DNA of 64,000 nt from Perognathus longimembris pacificus (taxonomy: Eukaryota; Chordata; Mammalia; Rodentia; Heteromyidae): the NCBI RefSeq assembly GCF_023159225.1, contig NC_063188.1:33473979-33537978 (forward strand). Reading direction: 5' to 3'. Under the pieces are notes generated by a model. The model ran no database searches. It was not told where the DNA came from and was given only the letters and a program-made list of their open reading frames with translations. Made by a program: the position numbers and the translations under genes. Shown here in pieces: positions 1-9,845 of this stretch (position 1 is the first letter of the stretch; each line of letters opens with the position of its first letter).

Positions 1-114
1 CTTGCCCAATTACTGGTACATTTCATGATTGTTGTAGCTTTTCGCTAAAGCTGATACCATCCTGGAAGAAATGAAACTTGAATGTGGCCTTGAGATGTGC
101 TAGAATTCATTAAC

Positions 115-190
115 TCACTAGCAGTGTGACTCAGGCTAAAACAATTTCTTTTAGTGTTCTTACCTGTAAAATGGATGGTTTGGACTAAAC
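115..190 (+). repeat. MIR fragment
   Basis: The stretch reads like the MIR core: a 'GTGTGACTC' segment, then a pyrimidine-rich part, then 'CCTGTAAAATGGATGG', which matches the classic 'catctgtaaaatggg' block. It is cut off by the microsatellite that follows. Old and diverged. Confidence 0.55.
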
Positions 191-192
191 CA

Positions 193-199
193 GTCTCTC

Positions 200-238
<39 letters not shown>

Positions 239-270
239 TTCTGTCTCTGCCTCTCTCTGTCTCTGTCTCT

Positions 271-316
<46 letters not shown>
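193..316. repeat. compound (TC)n/(GT)n microsatellite
   Basis: A TC/TCTG-rich run (about 193-273) passes directly into an uninterrupted GT run (274-316). Short reading frames through it are translation artefacts of leucine/serine and valine/cysteine repeats. Likely length-polymorphic. Confidence 0.95.
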
Positions 317-317
<1 letters not shown>

Positions 318-330
318 ACATGCACACTGC

Positions 331-540
331 TCCTAGGCTCCTAGGGTTTAAATTCAGGAGCTGGGCATTGTCCCTGTGCTTTTTCTGTTTAAGATTACTG
401 TTCTACCACTTGTGCCACAGATCCACTTCCAGCTTTTTGGTGCTTAATTCGAGATTAGAGTCTGGCACACTTTCCTGCCTGGGAGGGCTTTGAACTGAAA
501 TTGTCAGATCTCAGCCTCCTGAACCACTTGGGCTCAGCAG
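331..540 (-). mobile_element. dimeric 7SL/Geo-type SINE, antisense
   Basis: Read on the minus strand it has the 7SL/Alu-like left half (complement of 'gatctcagcctcctga') followed by the Geo-like right half (complement of 'ctaccacttgtgccacag' and 'cattgtccctgtgct'). It directly abuts the GT repeat. The sequence has diverged strongly, including a damaged left end. Confidence 0.8.
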
Positions 541-2720
541 TAGATCAATGGTTCTTAACAGAAGTATTATTCCCTTAGGAGGTGTTTGGAAGGTATGAGA
601 CCACATTTAGTGAGGACCCTAGATCTTTAATGTTCTATACACTATAACAAAATCTACTGCATCTGCCCTTTGTTTAGAAACTATGTTGACACTTATGGAA
701 GAGGTAACTCCGTTTACCATTCTCATAGTGTAGAACAATTTACATATTGAAATGACTTTTTCCTTCTTTTATTAATAAGCTACTGACTAAAGCTACCCAG
801 TAAAACAGAGGAAGATTATACCTTTCATCTGTAATGTTATCATGAGTTACTTGCCAGTGATTTCAGGGAATCACTGTAGTGTAGTAGTAGAAACTAGACA
901 TTGCTCATACTTGAGTTGCTACTGTTTTTAATTCTCTATCAGCTGTCTGCATCATTTGTGATTATTCTCTGTATACATCTACTATCCCTGACTACTTAAT
1001 TACAGCTCCTAATATATCCATGGATAAACTTTTGAATATTAAAATACATATTTTAATTATGAATAACTTTCCTTTTGTTTTTCTTTGCAATAAAACTAAG
1101 GCATTACGTGTGCTCTTTAAGTTATTGTTTATATCTTTTAAATAATTTATTCTTTGATATACTTTTTACAATGGCAAGGGAGAATAATAAATAATTCTAA
1201 AAAAAACTATTTATCTGATAGAGTTAAAAACCACTGTAATACAGGGGACCCTCTAAGTTCCATTTTCTGTGGATGAAAGGAAGGTTAGGTTTTAATAAGA
1301 AGAGAACCACATTCTAAGAAGAGAATTATTGCAATGACTTGGCCTGGCTAAGTGGGGAATAAAGTGTCCCCAGAGAAGTTATGATGGAGCATAGGCTTCC
1401 CTCAAGTCTGATCTGATCATGTTTCCTGAAAGCTACTCCTTTACCCAACTCATCTCACTGTAATTGAAGACTCCTGGGAAAACTGCCAGGGCTGGTGCTA
1501 CAGGAAGTTGCCTTATAGCCAATGGAACATCTCTGGTTACTTTCCTCTGTGACAGAGGACAGTGATGAATTCCTATCTGTCAGCTGGAAGTTGTCTGTTT
1601 CCTTTTTCTTACCATTTCCTAAGAAATTTTAGTTTTTTCTCCTTTTATTTTTACTCACATCCTGTCATTGGGAGATTTTCTTCCTTTCTCATGCAGCCAA
1701 TGGCTTGTAATCTCTTAACTCCTTACTAGAGAGTAGAAACTTCTCATTTGTTTTAGACCACATTTCCCCTCTAATTGTGCTTATTCATCTCTTTTTTCTC
1801 TCTCTTTCCCTGTCTTCCTCCCTCCCTTTTTCTCCTCTTTATTTCTTTCTTCTTTATGGGATACCTGAGTAGGAATCATTTGGAAATGGGCTATAGCTAC
1901 AAATAGATGCCATATCATCTTTGACAAAAGTTGCTGAGTCCTCACATTCAAAAGGGATGACGTTTTTCATTTAACGTGTATTATTATTTTTCTTTCTACA
2001 ATTATGCATGTTCATTGAAGAGTACTTAAAATATAGAAATGTGTGGAGAAACAAGTTATCCATAATCCCAAGAAATATCATACTCATTATCAGACAAAGT
2101 GACAGCAAAAGAGAAAGTTAATTAGTGTTGCTCTGTCTTTTCTCTATTCTCTGCCAGCCCCTAGCTTCCTCTTCACACATCTCTTGATTTCAACCTTATG
2201 AAAACCTTGCCTATAAAACGGAGAGCAAACTAGAAAGTGTACAGTGGCACTTGGCATGTCAAAGCATACAAGAGAGATAAAATATCTCATATCAGAAAGG
2301 TGTTTGGTATCTAAAATAGCATTGTTTTGTCACAGCTCTGCAATCACCACCTTATTACTGAGGTGTTGTGATAAAGTATTGTGTGAATGTCTAAAGAGAT
2401 AAAAGACCATCTGAGAAAGTCACAGTGCTCCCTGGGAGTTAGGGGAAGGTACACAATATACAGAGGCAAAAATGATTAAGTGTGAGGCTGCCTCATAAAT
2501 ATGCTTTTCTTGTTGTAAAAATGGCCAGCATTAAACAAAAAGTTGAATGATACGAAATCCAACTCAGAAATGGACTTTTTCTTACAGATATTAGCTAGAA
2601 TTTAGGTTTATTTCTTCTCAAGGTGGTATAAGGTCAGAATGGCAGTTTTCCTCAGTGTAGAGTCCTCGTATTGAGGTTCTGTTAGAGGACTTTGAAAACA
2701 ATAACATAGGGATTAAGGAC
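541..2720. other. intronic stretch, no recognised feature
   Basis: Mostly AT-rich unique-looking intron. A pyrimidine-only stretch at about 1788-1856 (TCTTTT/CCTCCC blocks) is the only low-complexity feature. No exon with flanking splice sites and an open frame was recognised. Confidence 0.6.
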
Positions 2721-3197
2721 AAGATTATGGAGTTGGTGAAATGAATTCCATGTTATGGAAACGAATGTTATATCACTGTTGTAATTACTTTCAACATGCG
2801 ATGTGAAACCGTAGCCTCTATTGTTGATGATCCTCTTTTATCCCCTTCCTGTGGTGGTACCTTCACTATCTCTGTATCTTATCTGAGTACATTGGAAACC
2901 GTGTATACAGGTATTAGAACTAGGAAACTGTAAGGGAATACCAAAATCGAGAGACACAGGGTAAAAAAAGACAAACAACTACAAAAGCACTACTTGCAAA
3001 ACTGTTTAGTGTAAATCTACTGAACAACTCATGGGGGGAAAGGGAAAGGGGAAGGGGGAGGAGGGAATGAGTGAGGAAGTAACAAACAGTACAAGAAATG
3101 TATCCAATGCCTAAAGTATGAAACTGTAACGGCTATGTGTAACAGTTTGACAATAAAAAAAAATGGTACAGTGAAAAAAAAAGATTATGGAGTTGGT
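2721..3197 (+). mobile_element. 5'-truncated L1 3' UTR with 17-bp target duplication
   Basis: The insert (2738-3180) is L1 3' UTR only, beginning at 'gaaatgaattccatgttatgg'. It includes the purine tract typical of L1 3' UTRs (about 3032-3085), the 'gtaacaaacagtacaag' segment and an AATAAA-like end with a poly(A) tail. A perfect 17-base target-site duplication, aagattatggagttggt, lies at 2721-2737 and 3181-3197, so both ends of the event are defined. The same 3' UTR occurs in the L1 copies at 28.4 and 30.2 kb. Confidence 0.95.
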
Positions 3198-4118
3198 CAG
3201 AACTAGATTCAAATAATAACTATATTCAACTTTATTCATGTACCATACACTATTTTAAGCATTTGGTATACAATATTGGGCAAAGAATGTGAATCCCAAC
3301 GTTAAAAGAGATTTCACTCTCATATGAGAAAACAGAATGTCTATTCATAAGTAACCAAAGATATGATTAGAAAGAACTGGAGATCACCTTAGGCTGAATG
3401 GTCAGGATCTGTCTCTCTGTGAATGGATTATTGAATTGAGACCTGGGTAATTAGAAGAGGCCAGACATTAAAAATAGTCATGGGGAAGAATATTACAGGA
3501 AAAAATAACAAAAGCCCAAATCTCATGACAACAATGAGTTTGATAGAGAGAAGGTGAGGCTGGACAGGGTAAACACCTACCACATCAAATGAGAGCATTG
3601 AAGATATTCGTTAGCTGCCATCAAGCAAAGAGAAAATGAAATTGGAAAGTTTGAGTGATATACTGTATTATTCCAGCAGAGGAATTTGAATCTGACTCAT
3701 TGTGCACAGGGGTGTCATGATAAGGCTCGGTGTACTGGAAATGGAGCTTGAGAAGATAGAAGCAGAGTGCAGGGTAACCATTTTCTTCTGTCACTCTATT
3801 TCAAGCCCTTGATTTTCTTCCAGGTAGTCTGATACTAATGCTCCCTCTGTGAGTGGACTGAGCACCTGCTTTACTTTCCTCCATGTAAAGATTTTTCCTC
3901 TTGCTTTTTTGTGACGGGAATTTCTATCAGTGAGGTAGTATGCAAATGACAGTTCCCAAAGCAGCCACCAGACTGGCTATTTGGTGGGTTATAGACCAGA
4001 TCTAAATGGAGACTAGCTTAAGATGACATTTTCTTTCTTGTATATCATAACATCATTGGATGAAATCATTAGCCTACTTGAAATTTACTTGGCTAAGAGG
4101 ACTGTGGTTAAAGGTTAG
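3198..4118. other. intronic stretch before the exon
   Basis: Unique-looking intron of about 0.9 kb directly upstream of the Col4a6 exon. No mobile element is recognisable in it. I see no further exon and no obvious conserved motif by eye. Confidence 0.55.
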
Positions 4119-4150
4119 GTTTGACCGATGTTTTCCTTTTCTTTTAACAG
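4119..4150 (+). promoter_or_regulatory. Col4a6: splice acceptor of the Col4a6 exon
   Basis: The exon is preceded by a pyrimidine-rich tract (4130-4146, 'gttttccttttctttt') and ends in AACAG at 4150. A plausible branch site is 'tttgac', with its A at 4124, 26 bases before the exon. Together with the gtaagt donor this is a strong splice context. Confidence 0.8.
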
Positions 4151-4231
4151 GGAGAGAAGTCCTATGGAAAGCCATGTGAGGGACAAGACTGCAGTTGGGG
4201 CTGTAAATGCTCTCCTGAGAAGGGAGCAAGA
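4151..4231 (+). CDS. Col4a6: Col4a6 exon coding the mature N-terminus (7S region) of collagen IV alpha-6
   Basis: The 27 codons run GEKSYGKPC, then EGQDCSWGCKC, then SPEKGAR. This matches the amino terminus of the type IV collagen alpha-6 chain just after the signal peptide. The cysteine spacing C-x4-C-x3-C-x-C and the PEKGAR motif belong to the 7S domain of alpha2-like chains, where cysteines cross-link four collagen IV molecules in basement membranes. The GEKSYGKPC start separates alpha-6 from alpha-2. The exon is 81 bases, phase 0 on both sides, which suits a collagen gene, with AG before and gtaagt after. The neighbouring exons, signal peptide and first Gly-X-Y block, are not in the window. 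Compared with the human chain as I remember it, the inter-cysteine residues differ (W, K and S here). Too short for ordinary ORF calling, but all features agree; the identity comes from memory, not a search. Confidence 0.88.
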
Positions 4232-4237
4232 GTAAGT
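4232..4237 (+). promoter_or_regulatory. Col4a6: splice donor of the Col4a6 exon
   Basis: GTAAGT follows the AGA codon, close to the consensus mammalian donor and in frame with a phase-0 exon end. Confidence 0.85.
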
Positions 4238-5289
4238 TATCTGAATTTTTTTTCTCTAGAACTATAACTGCTTAGAATTTATTCTTCTGACCTCATGGAA
4301 GAAGTGAAGTGATGAGAGCCAGCTGGAAGGAGTTTTGCTGCTTAATGATAGGCAGAACTAGGCTGGTCAAAATCTCTGAGGGGGTCAAAAGAAGTTTCTT
4401 TTGTTGACTTAGTGCCAGAGTTTCTCCAGAGTGTCACTGGAATATTTCCAAAAGCCAATTAGTGTGCCGGACCAGATTATGATAATGTCTGCAAAATGTG
4501 TGCACATTTTCCCAGATCCTTTATATCCACTTGGTTTTTCCCTACCACTGTAGATAACAATTGAACAGGTGATCCAGTAATTATCTAGAGACTGATATGT
4601 GACTTGCCCAAAATCATTTTGCTTGCTTGAGGTGGAATCAAGAAAACAGTATAATTATAAAGTCCAGAAGTATCAGCAACTATACATAAAGAATGGTTTA
4701 TTGATACTCCACTAACACAAAAGACATGTTTTAAGATACTGACATAACATTATATTATCCTGCATTAACAATGTATAGTTCGAACTGTCTTGTAAATTAA
4801 CACAATTCTATCAAACTCTACGTATGCATAGCATCCAAATAGTTTTTATCTCTGATTTTCCCTGCTAAATCTGTTTCTCTACTATAACCTAGAAAATATA
4901 TTCAAGGGGATTCAGTCTATGAAAAATCTGTATGTATAGATATATTTCCAGAATTTATAGCCACCCCTGTAAAACTCAGATCTTCTAACTTCCAATATCA
5001 TATTTGTACTCTCATCACATTGAAACAAGCTAAAGGACTTACACTGTCAAATGAAGGTAGTAGCATAAATGGGTCAACCAAACTCTCGAAAACATAGCCA
5101 AACATGAACACAGTGACCAGTCCACCTTCTCTTTCATTATCTTCCATTTGCAGTAAAGTGAAATGTCAAACTATGCCCGAATTTGAAGGAAGAGAATAAA
5201 AATGCCACCCCTTCATCAAAATTGATCAGATCCATTATACATTACAGACATAGAATTAGAGAATCGTAAAATATCATAAAGGGAAAGCA

Positions 5290-5430
5290 TTTCAGGGGGC
5301 TTCTCATCTTACCTACTGATTGAACAGAAAACACAGACTCAGAAGGAAAATGACTTCCTGCAGTCACACAGAAAATTGATGGCAGATTCCTGGCTATTAA
5401 CTGAGTCCTTTGATTCCTCACCTGTTTACA
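5290..5430 (+). repeat. MIR fragment
   Basis: The core is recognisable as 'cagactcagaaggaaaatg' followed by 'tgcagtcacacag', corresponding to the MIR 'gaggctcagagaggttaagtgacttgcccaaggtcacacag' block. Diverged and without clear ends. Confidence 0.6.
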
Positions 5431-5654
5431 TCACTTGGCTACTGCTGCCTCCCAGGAAAACCATGTTCACTGTAGGTCCTGCCTTCCTCTCTGATCTACA
5501 ACTGGGAAAAAATTAGGAAAAAACCCTACAATAAATATATCTATGTGTTCATAAACAACAGGAAAGCAAGATAGACAAAGCAAAAGTCTTCCATATGCTC
5601 TCAGTACCACCATTGTCTTTCCTTTTTTGATGATGTTGAAAAGCTTTATTAATC

Positions 5655-5775
5655 TTATTAAGGTTTCACAGTCATCTTGTGAGGTATATTTTATGATTAT
5701 CCCAATAAACAGATGAATGAATTGAGAACAAGAAGGTAAGTCACTCACCCTGTAAAATCCACAGGCTACTTTTAA
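5655..5775 (+). repeat. MIR fragment
   Basis: 'cttgtgaggtatattttatg' followed by 'cagatgaatgaattgagaac' and 'aaggtaagtcactcaccc' follows the order of the MIR core. A minus-strand reading frame over this interval (5467-5802) is not credible as protein. Confidence 0.55.
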
Positions 5776-5899
5776 TTTGTATTTTTCTCTTTTTATTAGC
5801 ATATATGAATTTACAAAGGGATATTTTCATGAATAAATACACCACCATTCATTGTCTTTTTCTGTGCATAATCAGAGATCTTACTTTTCTGGGTTTTAA

Positions 5900-6235
5900 C
5901 TGTATTTTTATTATCTTTTAGTGGTTATACAAAGGGATTGTCCCTCAACAAAACAGTTTATGAATACAATGTATTTTGATTGATAACAACACTTTCATTC
6001 CCTTTACCAGTTTGATAACTAAAATAGATCACTCTGTGTATATGTGTGTGTATGTGTGTGTGATCATATTGTTTATTATGGGCCTCATTTCACTCAGTTT
6101 GTCCTTAAAAGCTTTTCTTTTACCTCATATGTTAACTCCACCATTTCTCTTTGATGGGCACTTAAATTGTTTCTGAAGTTCTGCCATTTTATACAAAATG
6201 CTAAAGTGAAAATATGAGAATAGGCTTTCTGTGCT
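5900..6235 (-). mobile_element. old L1 3' end, antisense
   Basis: Starts with the complement of an L1 tail ('ttattatcttttagtggtta') and continues through 3' UTR to the ORF2-side motif 'tgatgggcacttaaattg', the antisense of the conserved L1 'gatggacaccta' region. The same tail type occurs at 21.96, 34.15, 35.86 and 51.13 kb. No target duplication could be read. Confidence 0.65.
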
Positions 6236-6424
6236 CATCTCCACACAGGTAATTAGCAACTACAATCTACCCTAGTAGAACCATATGAGAGTTGAGACTC
6301 AACAAAAATGAACATTTTCTACTATTTTATGGGGCTGACAAATGACAAAACAGATCCAACAACCAGGGAATTGAGAAGAAGCCCCAGACTGTTAAGTCTA
6401 GCAACTTTGAACAAGTGAAAATTA

Positions 6425-6556
6425 CATGTATATATTATACTATATATATACACAGATATTATGTATAATTATATATTCACTTGTTACATAATTATTTCAT
6501 ATATTACACATAATATAATAATTATATATAATTATCATATATTATGTATATAATAA
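6425..6556. repeat. AT-rich low-complexity tract
   Basis: Almost purely A and T with overlapping TATA/ATAT palindromes. No longer repeat unit is visible. Confidence 0.9.
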
Positions 6557-7584
6557 CTACATGACAAAGTGACATCAGTCCTAGACCAAGGAAGCATGCC
6601 TGTAGTGATTTCATTATTTAACTGAAATTTTGATTTTTGAAGATGCAGGACAATGGACTTACTCCATGAAAAACCCTTGTTTGGGTCTCAAAATTCTGGC
6701 TACTGTTTTGCAAATTGGTGACTGGTTGAAACAGTGGGCCATAGGTGAAATAGAATGCACAGTTTTGCCCTTCAGCATTTAAAAGATGCAGAATCCAGTC
6801 AGTTAAACATGTTCCTAAAGTTTATTTGTGCAGACTGCAGTTTCTGAGAACATTTGTCATGGTTATTGGACCATATCAAGCTGTATTTCATGAGTCTAGA
6901 GAAAGAATGTCCTATTTTACAAATAGATAAGGAGGTCCACAGTCATGGGGCAAAGTGTCAACATGGATGCTTTATTCTGTGAGGGCCACCAGGTCCCATT
7001 TAGCTGTCTCCTTCTCCTCCTATGTTCTCAGGACCAAAACAGGATTGTTTAAACTTGCCGCAGCACAGTTGACCCTATAGGACAACCCTTCAGTACCCCT
7101 TTTGTGCAGATGTCAGAAAGATTTGAGACTGTTTTCCTTAGCTGATCTGAGGGCCCCATTTGGATTTCAAGCTGTTCCTCTTGAGCTGAGAGGGAAACGG
7201 AAGATTGGGTCACTCCTGAGCAATGCTATACCCTTGGCAGGCTAGCCTCCTGCCTAAGGGAGACATCAAGCACATAACTTGCTGGGCAATGTGTACTTTT
7301 CCTTTGCCAAAGACCTCTTGAACTGACTAGGACGTTTACACAACACCTAGCACTCCTGTAAACTTCAGTCCAACTCATTTTGGCTAAAGCTATATCAAAC
7401 TGATTACTCCAAGGCATGTCCTGCCTAGTAAAAGCTCTTGCCTAATGCGGATGAATGGTTTTGCACACTTTAAGACATAGTAGTGCACTTTCTCTTGAGG
7501 TTGTATATTGTCTCTATAAAATAAATACACTGATATGACTTGCCCAAAGTGATCAGACTGTTAAATCTTATTTAGCCTACCATA
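6557..7584. other. intronic stretch, no recognised feature
   Basis: Unique-looking intron. A 63-codon minus-strand reading frame at 7226-7417 shows no recognisable domain and no splice context, so it is not called. Confidence 0.55.
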
Positions 7585-7693
7585 CAAGAATGGTGGATTT
7601 TTTCTTTTTTGGTGGTGCTAGGATTTGAAACTAGCTTCCCACTAACTAGACAAGTGCTGTGACACTTAAAACATACCCTCATCCCAAGAATGG
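7585..7693 (-). mobile_element. ID-like (tRNA-Ala-derived) SINE monomer with target duplication
   Basis: The minus strand reads as a degenerate ID-type element: poly(T) on the left, then the complement of a B-box region ('ctaggatttgaaactag'), ending 'accctcatccc' like the ID start. The nine-base repeat caagaatgg flanks it at 7585-7593 and 7685-7693. Confidence 0.65.
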
Positions 7694-7836
7694 CAACATT
7701 AAAAGATGGCATGCTTCCTACTGTTAAAGAAATGGTTGTTCTCTATCAACATTTAGATTTGGATTTTATATCTGAGTTTGTTTTTTGCTTTCATGGAGAT
7801 AGATTTTATTATTCAGAAAAATCTTCTTTCATTTTA

Positions 7837-7864
7837 GTTAGTTTGAATTAGTTAGTTAGTTAGT
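7837..7864. repeat. (TTAG)n short simple repeat
   Basis: Several TTAG/TAGT units sit at the poly(T) side of the following SINE and may derive from its tail. Confidence 0.7.
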
Positions 7865-7865
7865 T

Positions 7866-8363
7866 GGGGTTTGAACTCAGGACCTGGGTGTTGCCTATGA
7901 GCTCTTTTGCTCAAAGCTAGGGCTCTACCACTTTGAGCCACAGCTCACGATATGGAGTTTTCTCAAAAGACTAAACATAGACCTCCCCTATGACCCAGCG
8001 ACCCCACTTCTGGGCAATGGTCCAAATGACCACAAGCAAGGCCATACTAAAGCTACCAGTAAAACCATGTTCATTGCAGCATTATTTACCATACCTAAGA
8101 TATGGAAGTAACCCAGATGACCCCCCCACCGTAGATGAATGGATCAAGAAAATATGGAATTCTATACTTCCATCAGAAAGAATGACATCGCCCCATTCTT
8201 AAGGAAATGGAAAGACTTGAAAAAAATTGACCTCCAGTTTTTGAGTGGTTAATTGGAGATTAAGTCTCATGGACTTTCATGCCCAATCTGGCTTTGAAGC
8301 ATGATCCTCAGATCTCAGCCTCATGCATAACTAGGATTACAGGCACGAGCCACTGGTTCCCAG
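7866..8363 (-). mobile_element. 7SL/Geo-type SINE, antisense, split by an L1 fragment
   Basis: The Geo half lies at 7866-7947 ('tttgaactcaggacctggg' to 'gagccacagctc') and the 7SL-like half at 8229-8363 ('ggttaattggagattaag' to 'ggattacaggcacgagcc'). The two parts join perfectly if the 281 bases between them are removed, so the SINE is older than the L1 piece inside it. Confidence 0.9.
7948..8228 (+). mobile_element. internal L1 ORF2 fragment nested in a SINE
   Basis: Corresponds to the C-terminal part of L1 ORF2 ('ctcccctatgacccagc', 'gtagatgaatggatcaag', 'gaatgacatcgccccattc'). It ends in the internal A-run 'cttgaaaaaaattg', short of the ORF2 stop codon and the 3' UTR seen in the copies at 28.4 and 30.2 kb. 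No target duplication is clear. It has stop codons and is not functional. Confidence 0.85.
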
Positions 8364-9233
8364 TTCAAGAATCATGTTTTAATTGCTTCTTTGTCTGGTA
8401 TTTTTTGTTGCTCTCATTTGATTGAATAAAACATTTTAGGCTGACATTTCTGTCCCTTCCCACTTTCCTCTTGAATGGATTTGAAAATTCTCTCTGCCTT
8501 AGTCCTTCAGCGTGTTTGAAGTAGATGGTAGAGACAGGAGGTTATTTATTTTGTTCCGAGCCTAGTATTCTTCAATATTATTTTAGAATTTTCCCTGTTT
8601 TAACAACCTTCTGGAGTTTATATACACAGTAAACTTCTCATTATCCATGGCATCTAAGGAAGTATTAACACACATAATCCAATAGTATCATAATAAAACA
8701 ACAGGAAATATGTGAATCCTCCTCTAGGTAAGGGCTGCTTATCTCATTTTATGGCGTGAAAAGCCATATTTTAGCTTGAGACTTTATGAGACTAGAGTTT
8801 CATATGAAACTGAGTGCTGCAACCTGCTGCTTCCCTGCCACAAAATGTGCTTCCCATGTATTCCCAAACCCAGATGTTTTAACCACTAACACATAGATTT
8901 ATTCTCCTCCTACACACAGCTTCTGTTCTTGTATCAGCTGACTGATGCCATGGCTACCAAGAGATCTTTCCATTTTCTCTTGAATCAGTTAGTTGCTGTG
9001 TATTTCTCTCCCTCCACACTGTATACTCTCCTACATATCCCTACCCTAATCAACCAGTACCACATACGCCAATGGTCTTATGTTCTGTTCCAGAATGAAG
9101 GCCCAAACTTCACATGGCTTCCTTGGGTGGTTGAGTTTTGCTTAGATGCCTGTTTTTCTGTCTTCATTGTCTATTTACTCCTTAGCTTTCTGTGGGATGG
9201 CCTCACTGCTAACACTAGTGGTCACTAACTCAG

Positions 9234-9318
9234 TGGGGAAAGAGAAAGGAGGGAAGGAGGGGGGAGGAAAGGAAGGAAAGAAGAAGGAAGAGGAAAGGAG
9301 TAGAAGAGAGGGGAGGGA
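9234..9318. repeat. purine-rich GGAA/GGGA tract
   Basis: An almost uninterrupted G/A run on the plus strand. The overlapping reading frame encodes only Lys/Glu/Gly repeats and is not a gene. Confidence 0.9.
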
Positions 9319-9544
9319 TTATTTGGGGGAACATTTTGTTGCCAAATCCAATGAACATTTTTCAATCTTTATTTTCCTTAAATAGCTTGCTATACAAGAC
9401 ACTCCCTTCTCCCCCAAAATGCTGTGTGACCTTGGCTTTCATAATCATTTTCCCTTTGAAGTTTTTTCTACTTTGATGGAGATCCCCCAGTGCTCTGTCC
9501 TCAATCCTTAGTAGTTTCATGCACTTGAGATATTTCAGCCACCA

Positions 9545-9845
9545 GGGATATAATAATAAATACTTTATATACATAAAACATGATATATTTATATATCATA
9601 TAAAATACTATATATCATATGTTATATAAATATGTTGTCTATAATATAATTATATGATATATAACATATATTACATAATATATAACATTATATAATATAT
9701 GATGTATTATAAATGCATATTATATATTAAATAGATATTATATTAAGTATAATCACTACATGATATAGATATTATACATAATACTATATATTGTATTATA
9801 CTATATACATAATATTTTATCTATATAATATAGAAATACATATAC
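9545..9845. repeat. long AT-rich palindromic tract
   Basis: About 300 bases, nearly all A/T, with many overlapping ATATATCATAT and TATAATATA palindromes. It looks like a degraded (TA)n array. Confidence 0.9.

Larger units (their letters stand above)
1..4150 (+). other. Col4a6: Col4a6 upstream intron, 3' part
   Basis: This is the intron that ends at the acceptor before the exon at 4151. It holds a MIR fragment, a TC/GT microsatellite, one dimeric SINE and a truncated L1. I found no open reading frame that looks like protein and no second exon. The intron's start lies outside the window. Strand and identity follow from the exon and are inferred. Confidence 0.75.

Noticed and set aside
154..493. 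Open frames through the TC/GT microsatellite
   Set aside because: They are translations of a simple repeat and of an antisense SINE.
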